This document shows positions 1-6,171 of a stretch of DNA of 11,414 nucleotides, piece after piece. Made by a program: the position numbers and the translations under genes. The stretch is taken from NCBI GenBank assembly GCA_963592385.1, contig CAVAWX010000059.1:1-11414 (forward strand). The letters are read 5' to 3'. The stretch is from CAVAWX01 sp963592385 (GTDB lineage Bacteria > Actinomycetota > Coriobacteriia > Coriobacteriales > QAMH01). Numbering within the stretch: the first letter of the stretch is position 1; every line of letters starts with the position of its first letter. The notes under the pieces were generated by a model, which worked only from the letters and a program-made list of their open reading frames with translations, made no database searches and had not been told where the DNA came from.

Positions 1-11
1 AAAGTTTTTCC

Positions 12-40
12 TTGCGCTGCGCGATGCGTGCGGGTATCCT
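12..40 (+). promoter_or_regulatory. Candidate promoter for rplM-rpsI
   Basis: A TTGCGC hexamer at 12-17 and a TATCCT hexamer at 35-40 are separated by exactly 17 bp, the ideal spacing for a housekeeping sigma factor. The -10 matches the consensus at four of six positions and the -35 at three of six, so the match is modest. Transcription would start near 47, about 70 bp before the rplM start. The T-run at 5-9 just upstream could be the tail of a terminator for a gene outside the window. Confidence 0.4.
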
Positions 41-55
41 TTAGCGGTTCGCTTT

Positions 56-77
56 CTACAGCCCCGTGAAACTGTAG
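56..77 (+). other. Leader hairpin upstream of rplM
   Basis: CTACAG at 56-61 and CTGTAG at 72-77 form a perfect 6-bp stem with a 10-nt loop inside the presumed rplM 5' untranslated region. No T-run follows, so it is not a terminator. Leaders of ribosomal protein operons sometimes carry autoregulatory structures, but I cannot match this one to a known family. It may also be chance. Confidence 0.3.
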
Positions 78-116
78 CAATTGAACATGCAAGAGAAGCA
101 TCGAAAGGACGTATCA

Positions 117-551
117 GTGAAGACCTATTACGCGAAGCCCGGCGAAGTCCAGCGCGAGTGGCTTCTGGTCGATGCAAGCGACCAAACCCTGGGTCGTCTG
201 GCCGCCGCCGTCGCGCAGATCCTGCGCGGCAAAAACAAGCCGACCTACACCCCGCACGTCGACACGGGCGATTTCGTCGTCGTCGTGAACGCGGACAAGA
301 TCAAGGTCAGCGGCGCGAAGGCCACGGAGAAGACCTACTACCGCTACTCCAACTACCCCGGCGGCCTGAAGTCCGAGACCTTCACCGAGGCCATGGAAAA
401 GCACCCCGAGCGCGTCATCGAGCACGCGGTCTACGGCATGCTCCCCAAGAACACGCTCGGCCGCAAGATGGGCCGCAAGCTGAAGGTCTACGCCGGCCCC
501 GAGCATCCGCACCAGGCGCAAAATCCCCGCAAGATCGAGCTGGAGGCATAA
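117..551 (+). CDS. rplM: 50S ribosomal protein L13
   Basis: This is large-subunit ribosomal protein L13, an early-assembly protein that binds 23S rRNA. The 144-residue product has the usual family length and begins with the typical KTYYAKPGEV-type stretch. The signature region around residues 106-136 is intact: GMLPKNTLGR, then KVYAGPEHPH and AQNPRK. The GTG at 117 is chosen because AAAGGA at 104-109 lies 7 nt upstream and the family N-terminus begins there. An in-frame TTG at 81 would add 12 unconserved residues and has no ribosome binding site. rpsI follows after 3 nt, and the pair is almost universally co-transcribed in bacteria. Identification is secure; only the start is a judgement. Confidence 0.97.
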   Translation: MKTYYAKPGEVQREWLLVDASDQTLGRLAAAVAQILRGKNKPTYTPHVDTGDFVVVVNADKIKVSGAKATEKTYYRYSNYPGGLKSETFTEAMEKHPERVIEHAVYGMLPKNTLGRKMGRKLKVYAGPEHPHQAQNPRKIELEA

Positions 552-554
552 ACC

Positions 555-950
555 ATGGCAAACGAAGAAGCAATCTATCGCGGCACCGGCCGTCGCAAGA
601 ACGCGGTCGCCCGTGTGCGCCTCGTCCCCGGCTCCGGCAAGGTCGTCGTGAACAAGCGCGACGCCAAGGAGTACTTCGGCCGCCAGTCCCTCGTGGACTA
701 CGCCACCACCCCCTTCAAGGTCACGGACACCATCGACCACTTCGACGTGTACGCCAACCTCGATGGCGGCGGGGTCTCCGGCCAGGCCGGCGCCCTGCGC
801 CACGGCATCGCGCGCGCCCTGCTCGAGGCGGGCGACTACCGCGCGGACCTGAAGAAGGCGGGCTACCTCACGCGCGACCCCCGTATGGTCGAGCGCAAGA
901 AGTACGGCCTGAAGAAGGCCCGCAAGCGCCCGCAGTTCTCGAAGCGCTAG
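555..950 (+). CDS. rpsI: 30S ribosomal protein S9
   Basis: This is small-subunit ribosomal protein S9, whose basic C-terminal tail reaches the P-site tRNA. The 131-residue product has the family length. It shows the early YRGTGRRKNAVARVRL motif, the central GGGVSGQAGALRHGIARAL motif, and the basic end KKYGLKKARKRPQFSKR with the universal SKR terminus. The ATG at 555 is preceded by GGAGG at 542-546, which lies inside the last codons of rplM, 8 nt from the start. The binding site's overlap with the upstream gene favours coupled translation. A terminator about 50 nt downstream closes the operon. Confidence 0.98.
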   Translation: MANEEAIYRGTGRRKNAVARVRLVPGSGKVVVNKRDAKEYFGRQSLVDYATTPFKVTDTIDHFDVYANLDGGGVSGQAGALRHGIARALLEAGDYRADLKKAGYLTRDPRMVERKKYGLKKARKRPQFSKR

Positions 951-1000
951 ACGCGGGAGAAGCGGCTGCGCCACGCGGCTGCGACATATTGCAAGATGCG

Positions 1001-1034
1001 AAACGCCCTGCTGCCACGCGGGGCGTTTTCTTTT
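1001..1034 (+). terminator. Intrinsic terminator of rplM-rpsI
   Basis: AAACGCCC at 1001-1008 pairs perfectly with GGGCGTTT at 1021-1028 across a 12-nt loop, and the T-rich tract TTTTCTTTT runs from 1026 to 1034. It lies 51 nt after the rpsI stop on the same strand, as expected for a rho-independent terminator ending this operon. Confidence 0.88.
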
Positions 1035-1170
1035 GCCCGCGCCGCGGCCGCGTCACGCCGCAGCACAGCCGCAGCTTGACACCCCGCGCCCCTTCGCCCG
1101 CCATCTGCGCATCGAGCCACGCCGTCTCCTTCACCCGACCCGAGGCGCTGCGCCGCGCTGCGTGTGTCCC

Positions 1171-1186
1171 GCGTGAAAAATCACGC
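1171..1186. promoter_or_regulatory. Perfect 16-bp palindrome, candidate operator
   Basis: GCGTGA at 1171-1176 and TCACGC at 1181-1186 are exact reverse complements around AAAA. The site lies in the 178 bp of gene-free DNA between the rpsI terminator and the kinase gene. Its centre is about 42 bp upstream of the start point predicted from the -10-like hexamer at 1209-1214. It could be a dimeric regulator's binding site. A small RNA hairpin is the alternative, but no T-run follows. Confidence 0.4.
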
Positions 1187-1208
1187 CTCGCGCCGGGCGC
1201 ACGCGCGG

Positions 1209-1214
1209 TAGAAT
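1209..1214 (+). promoter_or_regulatory. Candidate -10 element of the kinase gene
   Basis: TAGAAT matches the TANNNT form of an actinobacterial -10 element and ends 10 nt before the ATG at 1225. Transcription would begin only a few bases before that ATG, giving a nearly leaderless mRNA. This fits the lack of a Shine-Dalgarno site. No convincing -35 hexamer is visible at 16-18 bp upstream, although the palindrome at 1171-1186 ends 22 bp upstream. Confidence 0.35.
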
Positions 1215-1224
1215 GCTGGCCGTT

Positions 1225-1731
1225 ATGGCTACGGACAACAACATCATCCTCATCGGCATGCCGGGCGCGGGGAAGAGCACCCTGGGCGTCGTCTTGGCCA
1301 AGCGCCGCGGCATGGCCTTTTGCGACACGGACCTCCTCTTGCAGGAGGGCACCGGCCAGCTCCTGTCCGAGACCATCGCCGAGCGCGGCATCGACGGCTT
1401 CAAGGAATACGAGAACTACGTGCTGCGCGGCCTGGAATGCGCCAACACCGTCGTCGCGACGGGCGGATCTGCGGTCTACGGCAGTGAGGCGATGCACCAC
1501 ATGAAGCGCATCGGGCGCGTCGTCTTCGTGGACGTGTCCTTCGACGCGCTCACCCGCCGGTTGAAGGGCGACCTGGACGGGCGCGGCGTGGCCATCGGCA
1601 AGGGCATGACCTTGCGCGACCTCTACGAGGAGCGCGAGCCGCTCTACCGGCTGTGGGCGGATTTGACCATCGACACCACGAAGATGTCCACGCGCGAGGC
1701 CGTCGAGGCGCTCGACGAGATGTTGAACTAG
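1225..1731 (+). CDS. Shikimate-kinase-family P-loop kinase
   Basis: This is a small cytosolic P-loop kinase of the AroK type, 168 residues from the ATG at 1225. The Walker A motif GMPGAGKST lies at 11-19, an Asp pair (DTD) at 34-36, the ATGG motif at 78-81, and a lid region around 115-138 ends in EREPLY, whose Arg is expected in shikimate kinases. Two substrate-site motifs differ from classical AroK: the Gly-rich motif reads GGS instead of GGG, and the FR-x-x-E motif reads FKEYE, with Lys for Arg. This resembles a divergent branch often labelled shikimate kinase, so the substrate is uncertain and no symbol is given. An in-frame ATG at 1213 would add four residues; neither start has a ribosome binding site. 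The gene stands alone, convergent with gatD. Confidence 0.85.
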   Translation: MATDNNIILIGMPGAGKSTLGVVLAKRRGMAFCDTDLLLQEGTGQLLSETIAERGIDGFKEYENYVLRGLECANTVVATGGSAVYGSEAMHHMKRIGRVVFVDVSFDALTRRLKGDLDGRGVAIGKGMTLRDLYEEREPLYRLWADLTIDTTKMSTREAVEALDEMLN

Positions 1732-1761
1732 AAGATCGCGGACAGCGCAACACGGCCGCCA

Positions 1762-1776
1762 CGCTGCGGCGCAGCG
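1762..1776. terminator. Possible hairpin between convergent genes
   Basis: CGCTGC at 1762-1767 and GCAGCG at 1771-1776 form a perfect 6-bp GC-rich stem with a 3-nt loop. It lies in the 90-bp gap between the convergent kinase gene and gatD. It is symmetrical and could help stop transcripts from both sides, but neither strand has a T-run, so the terminator reading is weak. Confidence 0.25.
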
Positions 1777-1821
1777 CCCGCCCGTTGCACCCGCTTCACC
1801 ACGCAGGCGACACGCGCAATA

Positions 1822-2562
1822 CTAGAGAACCTGCGCGACGGCCGCGTCGTGGGCACGCTGCTCGAGCGCATCGTCGAGTGCGGGCAGCTCCGCGTCCGGG
1901 TAGCGCCGCCGCAGCGCCCGCGCAAGCAGCTCGTCGGCGATGGCGGGGTTTTTCGGCAGCAAGGGCCCGTGGCTGTAGGTGGCGATGACGTTGCGGTAGG
2001 CCGCGCCCTCCGTGCCGTCTTCCCCGTTGTTGCCGTGCCCCGCGCGCACGTGCCCGAGCGGCTGCATCCCCTCGCGTAGCCAGGTGCGTCCCGCGTGGTT
2101 CTCAAATCCCACGACCTCGGGCGCGCCGTCGATGGCGTCTGCGGTGAAGACCATGTTGCCGATGAGGCGCCCCTCCCCCGCCTCGGTGTACAGCGGCAGG
2201 GCGCCGAGGAAGTCCACGCGCGAGCCGTCGGCGCCCACGTAGTACTCGCCGAGCAGCTGGTAGCCTCCGCATATGGCCAAGACCGGCACGTCGGCCTCGA
2301 TGGCCGCGCACAGCCGCGACGCCTTCGAGGCGGCGCGCCCGATGCCGAAGTCGTCCATCAGGGTGTACTGGTCGAAGTCCTGGCCGCCGCCTATGAAGAA
2401 GAGGTCGAACTCGGAGAAGTCGGCATCCGCGCCGGCGCCCACTTCCACGACCTCGCAGCCTATGCCGCGCCAGGCGCATCTGCGCTCCAGCGCGATGGTG
2501 TTGCCCCTATCGCCGTAGAGGTTCAGGATGTCCGGATAGAGATGGCAGACCTTGATGTGCAT
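1822..2562 (-). CDS. gatD: Lipid II isoglutaminyl synthase, glutaminase subunit
   Basis: GatD is the class-I glutamine amidotransferase subunit of the MurT-GatD complex. It releases ammonia from glutamine so that MurT can amidate the alpha-carboxyl of D-Glu in lipid II at the inner face of the membrane. The 246-residue product begins MHIKVCHLYPD and has LYGDRGN at 15-21, FIGGGQDFDQ at 56-65, the nucleophile in AICGGYQ (Cys98), and the catalytic His in YSHGPLLPKNP (His198). Length and motifs are typical. The ATG at 2562 matches the family N-terminus, with a GGGAGG site 13 nt upstream. A GTG at 2574 overlaps the murT stop as GTGA and is a real alternative, although GGGAGG is then only 1 nt away. 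Translation is probably coupled to murT. Confidence 0.95.
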   Translation of the reverse strand: MHIKVCHLYPDILNLYGDRGNTIALERRCAWRGIGCEVVEVGAGADADFSEFDLFFIGGGQDFDQYTLMDDFGIGRAASKASRLCAAIEADVPVLAICGGYQLLGEYYVGADGSRVDFLGALPLYTEAGEGRLIGNMVFTADAIDGAPEVVGFENHAGRTWLREGMQPLGHVRAGHGNNGEDGTEGAAYRNVIATYSHGPLLPKNPAIADELLARALRRRYPDAELPALDDALEQRAHDAAVAQVL

Positions 2563-2570
2563 GCGCGTGT

Positions 2571-4034
2571 TCACCCCTCCCAAAATCCCGCAAGGCCGAG
2601 CTTGCGTTGCGCCGCGCCGCGAAACGCGAGCATGGCGGAGTAGTTGGCCACGACGACGGTCGGGCGCGCGAGGGCGGCGATCGCGTCGAGCAGGGCGGCG
2701 TTGTCCTTTTCTATGGAGATGCCCGCGGCCGCGACGCCCGCGTACTTCAGACGCAGCGCCATGTCCTCGGCGCGGGTCCCGCCGCAGACCACCGTGTCCA
2801 CGCGCGGCGCAAGCGCCTCGAAAGCCGCGTCGTAGATCCACGAGACGTCCGTGCCGTCGCAGTCTTGGTCGTTCAAGAGCACGACGAGCGCGGGGAATGC
2901 CTCGTCGTCTGCCCCGTTGAGCAGCAGGTTCATGACCTGATTGCAGCCGGCGGGGTTCTTCACCAACATGAGCTTCGTGCGCGAGGAGCCGATCTGCAGC
3001 AGCTCGCCGCGGCCGAAGCCGTGCTTGAACTTGCCCACGGCGGCAAACGCGTCTGCGCGCGCGAACCCGAACGAGAGCAGGCCCGCCACCACGCAGCAGC
3101 AGTTGTAGACGTCGTAGCCGCATGCCACGTCGAGCGGCACCTGCGCCGTCCGGCCGTCCACGGCCAGTTCCACCGTGCACGCGTCCACCCCGCGCGAGAC
3201 GATGCCCTCGACGGCCACGGAGGGCTCGGGGCGTGCGAAACCGCAGGCAGGGCAGCTCCACGCGCCGAGATGCGCGTACGCCACGCGCGTGTACTCGTAT
3301 TCGGCGCCGCAGCGTATGCAGCGCGACGCGTCGGAGAGGTCGGCGACGCGCTCGGGGTAGAGCTCGCAGTTCACCCCGTACCACACGATGCGCGAGGCGG
3401 CGTCCGCGCCGTTTGCAGCCCCGTCCGCGGCGTCCGCAGCGCCCGTGTCATCCGCGCCCTCAGCGGCATCAGCGCCCGCGCCGCCGGCCACCTCGTCGGC
3501 CAGCGAGGCCACGATGGAGTCGTCGGCATTCAAGACGAGCGTGGCATGGGGGGAATTGCGCACCCCGGCGGCGATGTTGTCGCGCGTGTGCATGACCTCG
3601 CCGTAGCGGTCGAGCTGGTCGCGGAAGACGTTGGTGACGACGAGGACGTCCGGGTCAAGCGCGGCGCACACGCGAGCCAGCGCCCCCTCGTCGCATTCGA
3701 TGGCCGCATACGCGCAACGCGCCTTGCCCGTAAGGGAGCTGCGCAGCGCGAACTCCGTGGTGATGCCCTGCACGAGGTTGGCGCCGCTTCTGTTGTAGAA
3801 GGCCGGCTTGCCCGTGTTCTCGAGAGCCTGGGCGGCGATGTGCGTCGAGGTGGTCTTGCCGTTCGTGCCCGTGAAGACGATGGTGCGCACCCCGCGCGCG
3901 AGCGTGGCCAGGTAGTTCGGGTCCACCCGGAGGGCGAGCTTGCCCGGCAGGGAGGTGGCGCCGCGCCCGAACAGGCGCAGGAGGTGGTAGCTCGTCTTGC
4001 ACACGCACGACGCTATGAAGCAGCGCAGGCCCAT
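2571..4034 (-). CDS. murT: Lipid II isoglutaminyl synthase, Mur-ligase subunit
   Basis: MurT is the ATP-dependent Mur-ligase-like partner of GatD that activates and amidates D-Glu of lipid II. The 487-residue product has the ATP loop GTNGKTT at 56-62, a FRDQLDRYGE motif at 137-146, and a zinc-ribbon-type insertion with Cys239, Cys242, Cys261 and Cys264. A C-terminal DUF1727-type domain holds DGTDVSWIYD at 393-402; from memory of the family, an Asp in this motif completes the GatD catalytic triad. Residues 182-213 are a low-complexity Ala/Gly/Asp run just before the zinc ribbon, which looks like a lineage-specific insertion. The ATG at 4034 has AGGA 9 nt upstream. rsfS ends 11 nt before it, so rsfS-murT-gatD is very likely one transcript. 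Confidence 0.95.
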   Translation of the reverse strand: MGLRCFIASCVCKTSYHLLRLFGRGATSLPGKLALRVDPNYLATLARGVRTIVFTGTNGKTTSTHIAAQALENTGKPAFYNRSGANLVQGITTEFALRSSLTGKARCAYAAIECDEGALARVCAALDPDVLVVTNVFRDQLDRYGEVMHTRDNIAAGVRNSPHATLVLNADDSIVASLADEVAGGAGADAAEGADDTGAADAADGAANGADAASRIVWYGVNCELYPERVADLSDASRCIRCGAEYEYTRVAYAHLGAWSCPACGFARPEPSVAVEGIVSRGVDACTVELAVDGRTAQVPLDVACGYDVYNCCCVVAGLLSFGFARADAFAAVGKFKHGFGRGELLQIGSSRTKLMLVKNPAGCNQVMNLLLNGADDEAFPALVVLLNDQDCDGTDVSWIYDAAFEALAPRVDTVVCGGTRAEDMALRLKYAGVAAAGISIEKDNAALLDAIAALARPTVVVANYSAMLAFRGAAQRKLGLAGFWEG

Positions 4035-4045
4035 GGGCGGCCGTC

Positions 4046-4567
4046 CTATTCAGCGTCCGTCTCGGCGCCCGCAGCGCCCGTCTCGGCGCCCGCAGCGCCC
4101 GTCTCAGCGCCTGCCGCGCCGTCTGCCGCCTGCGCCCCTTCACCCTGCGCGTCCTGGCGGGCCAGCAAGGCGGCGATGCGCTCGGAATACACCGGGTCTT
4201 CGATGCCCGCCGCGGCCGCGCCCAGCGTCGGCGCCTCGTCCCAGAGCTGCTCGAGGCGGTAAAAATCGCGCTCTGCCGGCTGGAACACGTGCACCACGAC
4301 GCTGCCGTAGTCGAGCAAGATCCACGTGCCCTCCTCGACGCCCTCGCGGCTCACGGGCCGCGCGTCGAGCTTCTCGCGCAGCTGGTCGGCCACCTCGTCG
4401 GCGATCGCGTCGGCCCGGCGCTTGTTGGCCGCCGTCGCGATGACGAACCAGTCGGTCATGCTCAGCAGGTCGCCCACGTACTGGATGACGATGTCGCTGC
4501 CCTTCTTCTCGTCTATGGCACGCGCCGCCGCGAGGGCAAGCTGCTTTGAATCCTGATCTTTTGCCAC
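4046..4567 (-). CDS. rsfS: Ribosome silencing factor with repetitive C-terminal tail
   Basis: RsfS binds ribosomal protein L14 and blocks joining of the 30S and 50S subunits, lowering translation in starvation or stationary phase. Residues 5-112 are the family core, with DLLSMTDWFVIATAANKRRADAIADEV-type residues at 33-59, the EEGTWILLDYGSVVVHVF region at 78-95 and FYRLEQLWDEA at 102-112. Family members are usually about 115-120 residues. This one has 173, and the extra 60 end in three heptads, AAGAETG/AAGAETG/AAGAETD (151-171), that look disordered. The GTG at 4567 has AGGAG 7 nt upstream. The gene lies 221 bp downstream of yqeK, its usual partner, and 11 bp before murT. Confidence 0.94.
   Translation of the reverse strand: MAKDQDSKQLALAAARAIDEKKGSDIVIQYVGDLLSMTDWFVIATAANKRRADAIADEVADQLREKLDARPVSREGVEEGTWILLDYGSVVVHVFQPAERDFYRLEQLWDEAPTLGAAAAGIEDPVYSERIAALLARQDAQGEGAQAADGAAGAETGAAGAETGAAGAETDAE
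4058..4120 (-). repeat. Three tandem 21-bp units in the 3' end of rsfS
   Basis: Units at 4058-4078 and 4079-4099 are identical; the third at 4100-4120 has a few changes. Each encodes one seven-residue AAGAETG-type unit of the RsfS tail. The length is a multiple of three, so unit gain or loss would keep the frame. Slippage between the identical copies could make the copy number variable between strains. Confidence 0.9.
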
Positions 4568-4788
4568 TGGCAGGCTCCTTTATCCGTTCGTCTCGAGCTG
4601 AAGGGGTGTAGCGCCGCGCTCCTTGCCGCACGCCGCGCCGCGCCTTCGCGCCTCTTCGCGTTTCACATGTGCCCGCTATGATACTTCACCGCCCGCGCAT
4701 GGCGCTTCGCGATTCGCCCGCGCATGCGATGGGCACATCTAGCCCGCATGCGATTTAACCCGCCGGATGGTGAACGCGCCCCGCGCCC
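4568..4788 (-). other. Repeat-rich intergenic region between yqeK and rsfS
   Basis: This 221-bp gap interrupts the usual nadD-yqeK-rsfS run. It holds a 12-bp direct repeat CGCCCGCGCATG at 4690-4701 and 4715-4726, with a related GCCCGCATGCGAT at 4742-4754. There is also an 8-bp inverted repeat (4667-4674 and 4731-4738) and a TATCAT at 4683-4678 on the - strand that could be a -10 element for rsfS. No good -35 accompanies the TATCAT. I see no convincing small gene here. Confidence 0.5.
4722..4751 (-). terminator. Possible hairpin downstream of yqeK
   Basis: On the - strand, GCATGCG pairs with CGCATGC (7 bp) and GGC with GCC (3 bp), with a 3-nt bulge and a 7-nt loop, starting about 38 nt after the yqeK stop. 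No T-run follows, so termination is only a guess. It could instead be a processing site or a chance structure among the local repeats. Confidence 0.3.
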
Positions 4789-5433
4789 TCACAGCACCAC
4801 GTCGGGATTGCCCTGGTTTTCCTTCTGGCGGCTGTGGTCGGCATAGCGCGCGACCAGCTCGTTCCATATCCCGAAAGCCTTCGGGTGGATGAAGCGCTTG
4901 CGGGCGATCAGCGCGTGCATGACCTCCGTGTAGGCGGCGAAGTAGAGCTCCTCGAGGGAGGCCTCGCCCACCATGTCGCGCAGCTCCTTCACCCCGTGGC
5001 GCTTCTCGGCGTTGCGCAGCGGCTCGATCAGGTCGGCCACGAACACGACCATGTCGAGCGGGTCCATGTCGGCGCCGCCCAGGGTGTGCCGCGAGATTGC
5101 CTGCACCACGGCGTCGGGCAGCTCGGGGAACTCGCGCTTCACCGCGACAGCGCCCGTGAAAGAGTGCAGCACCGGCCACATCAGCTCGTAGCGTTCGGGC
5201 AGCTCCATGCCCAGCTCGGCGTAGCGGGCGGGAAACTCGTCGTCGACGATGAGCTTGTCCCAGTCGTGCAGGATGCCGGCAAGCCGGGCCTCGTCTACGT
5301 CCACGCCGTAGACCCGCGCGAGGCCTGCCGCGTAGTCGGCCACGGAATGCACGTGCGCGAGGCGCTTGCCCGAAAGACGCGCGTCCACCGCCTTCTCGCA
5401 GCGTGCGTACAACTCGTCGTAGTTTCGCGCCAT
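4789..5433 (-). CDS. yqeK: YqeK family HD hydrolase (predicted Ap4A hydrolase)
   Basis: YqeK proteins are HD-superfamily metal enzymes; the Bacillus member is known to hydrolyse diadenosine tetraphosphate symmetrically to ADP. The 214-residue product keeps the expected metal-ligand pattern: His27 (RLAH), His56-Asp57 (ILHDWDK), His90 (PVLHSFTGA), His116 (AISRHT) and Asp134 (VADLIEPLR). Length is slightly above the usual 185-200. The ATG at 5433 has a strong AAGGAGG site 10 nt upstream. nadD ends 53 bp upstream on the same strand, and rsfS follows after an unusually wide gap. The role (clearing stress-linked dinucleotides near NAD synthesis) is inferred from the family; the HD assignment is clear. 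Confidence 0.92.
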   Translation of the reverse strand: MARNYDELYARCEKAVDARLSGKRLAHVHSVADYAAGLARVYGVDVDEARLAGILHDWDKLIVDDEFPARYAELGMELPERYELMWPVLHSFTGAVAVKREFPELPDAVVQAISRHTLGGADMDPLDMVVFVADLIEPLRNAEKRHGVKELRDMVGEASLEELYFAAYTEVMHALIARKRFIHPKAFGIWNELVARYADHSRQKENQGNPDVVL

Positions 5434-5486
5434 ATGGCCGCGACCTCCTTGCTTCTCGTGTCGAACTCCCGCGCAGGCGGGGCGTT

Positions 5487-6104
5487 TCACTGCTTGTACA
5501 GCCCGTGCTCCTCGATATAGGCCGCGACGGGCGCACCGACCAGCTCTTTTATGGGCAGGCCGGCCGCCACACGCGCGCGCACCTGCGTCGAGGATACGTC
5601 GGGCATCTCGGCTTCGACGTATTCTATGGTAAAAGGGGTCGCGCATGCGGCGAAAGCCGCCCGCAGCGCCGTGAAGTCGCAGCCGGGACGCGCGACGGCG
5701 ACGACGCGGCACAGCTCGGCAATGCGGCCCGCGTCCTTCCAATGCGGCAAGGTGGCCGCCGCGTCGGCGCCCATGATGAAGAGGGGCAGGCGTCCGCCCG
5801 TCTCGGCGGCCAGCTCCTCGAGCGTGTCCACCGAGTAGGTGACGCCGGGGCGCTCGACCTCGCGCGTGTCCAGCGCAAAGCGCGCGTCGTCTGCCTCGGC
5901 AAGCGCGAGGCGCAGCATGTCCACGCGTATGGCTGCCTCGCTCACCTGCAGGTCCTGCTTGAAGTTCGGGTTGCCCGTCGGGATGAAGAGCACGCGCCGC
6001 AGGCCCAGCACGTCGGCGACCCAGCCCGCGCAGGCGATATGCCCGCGGTGGACCGGGTCGAAGGTGCCCCCCATGATGCCGATGTCGTCTGTGCGCTGCG
6101 TCAT
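5487..6104 (-). CDS. nadD: Nicotinate-nucleotide adenylyltransferase
   Basis: NadD joins ATP and nicotinate mononucleotide to form deamido-NAD in NAD synthesis. The 205-residue product has the nucleotidyltransferase motif GGTFDPVHRGH at 12-22, FIPTGNPNFK at 40-49, RPGVTYSVDTL at 85-95, a LFIMGADA motif at 108-115, and the C-terminal SSTQVR at 171-176 with a following IEEHGLY end. All are diagnostic and the length is normal. The ATG at 6104 places the motif at the expected distance. An upstream extension to 6179 would add unconserved residues over a repeat. No Shine-Dalgarno site is seen, and a GACAAT hexamer ends 6 nt before the ATG, so the mRNA may be leaderless. It heads the nadD-yqeK group and lies 82 bp after the subtilase gene. 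Confidence 0.96.
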   Translation of the reverse strand: MTQRTDDIGIMGGTFDPVHRGHIACAGWVADVLGLRRVLFIPTGNPNFKQDLQVSEAAIRVDMLRLALAEADDARFALDTREVERPGVTYSVDTLEELAAETGGRLPLFIMGADAAATLPHWKDAGRIAELCRVVAVARPGCDFTALRAAFAACATPFTIEYVEAEMPDVSSTQVRARVAAGLPIKELVGAPVAAYIEEHGLYKQ

Positions 6105-6110
6105 GCGCCC

Positions 6111-6116
6111 ATTGTC
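6111..6116 (-). promoter_or_regulatory. Candidate -10 element of nadD
   Basis: On the - strand GACAAT ends 6 nt before the nadD ATG, the distance expected for a start point at or next to the ATG. This would explain the missing ribosome binding site. No -35 consensus is visible 17-18 bp upstream, where the 29-bp repeat lies. Confidence 0.35.
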
Positions 6117-6171
6117 GCACGACGCGCCCGCCCCGTGGCATCGTCGCGCGACGCGCCCGCCTCGCGGCAGG
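6114..6171. repeat. Imperfect 29-bp tandem duplication upstream of nadD
   Basis: 6114-6142 and 6143-6171 match at 24 of 29 positions and share an exact 13-bp core, CGACGCGCCCGCC, at 6120-6132 and 6149-6161. The second copy contains a 12-bp perfect palindrome, CGTCGCGCGACG (6142-6153, using one base of the first copy). The pair fills most of the gap between the subtilase stop and the nadD start. It may carry repeated binding sites, or be a neutral duplication. Confidence 0.75.

Noticed and set aside
81..116. Longer rplM from TTG at 81
   Set aside because: No ribosome binding site, the extra 12 residues are not family-like, and the GTG at 117 has a well-spaced AAAGGA.
1822..3384. A 520-codon frame that extends gatD far upstream, suggesting a fusion protein
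   Set aside because: The upstream part is Arg-rich shadow sequence overlapping murT in another frame. The GatD family N-terminus begins at the ATG at 2562.
2607..4262. A 551-codon open frame on the + strand opposite murT and rsfS
   Set aside because: Same antisense effect; the product has no recognisable motif, while murT and rsfS on the - strand are unmistakable.
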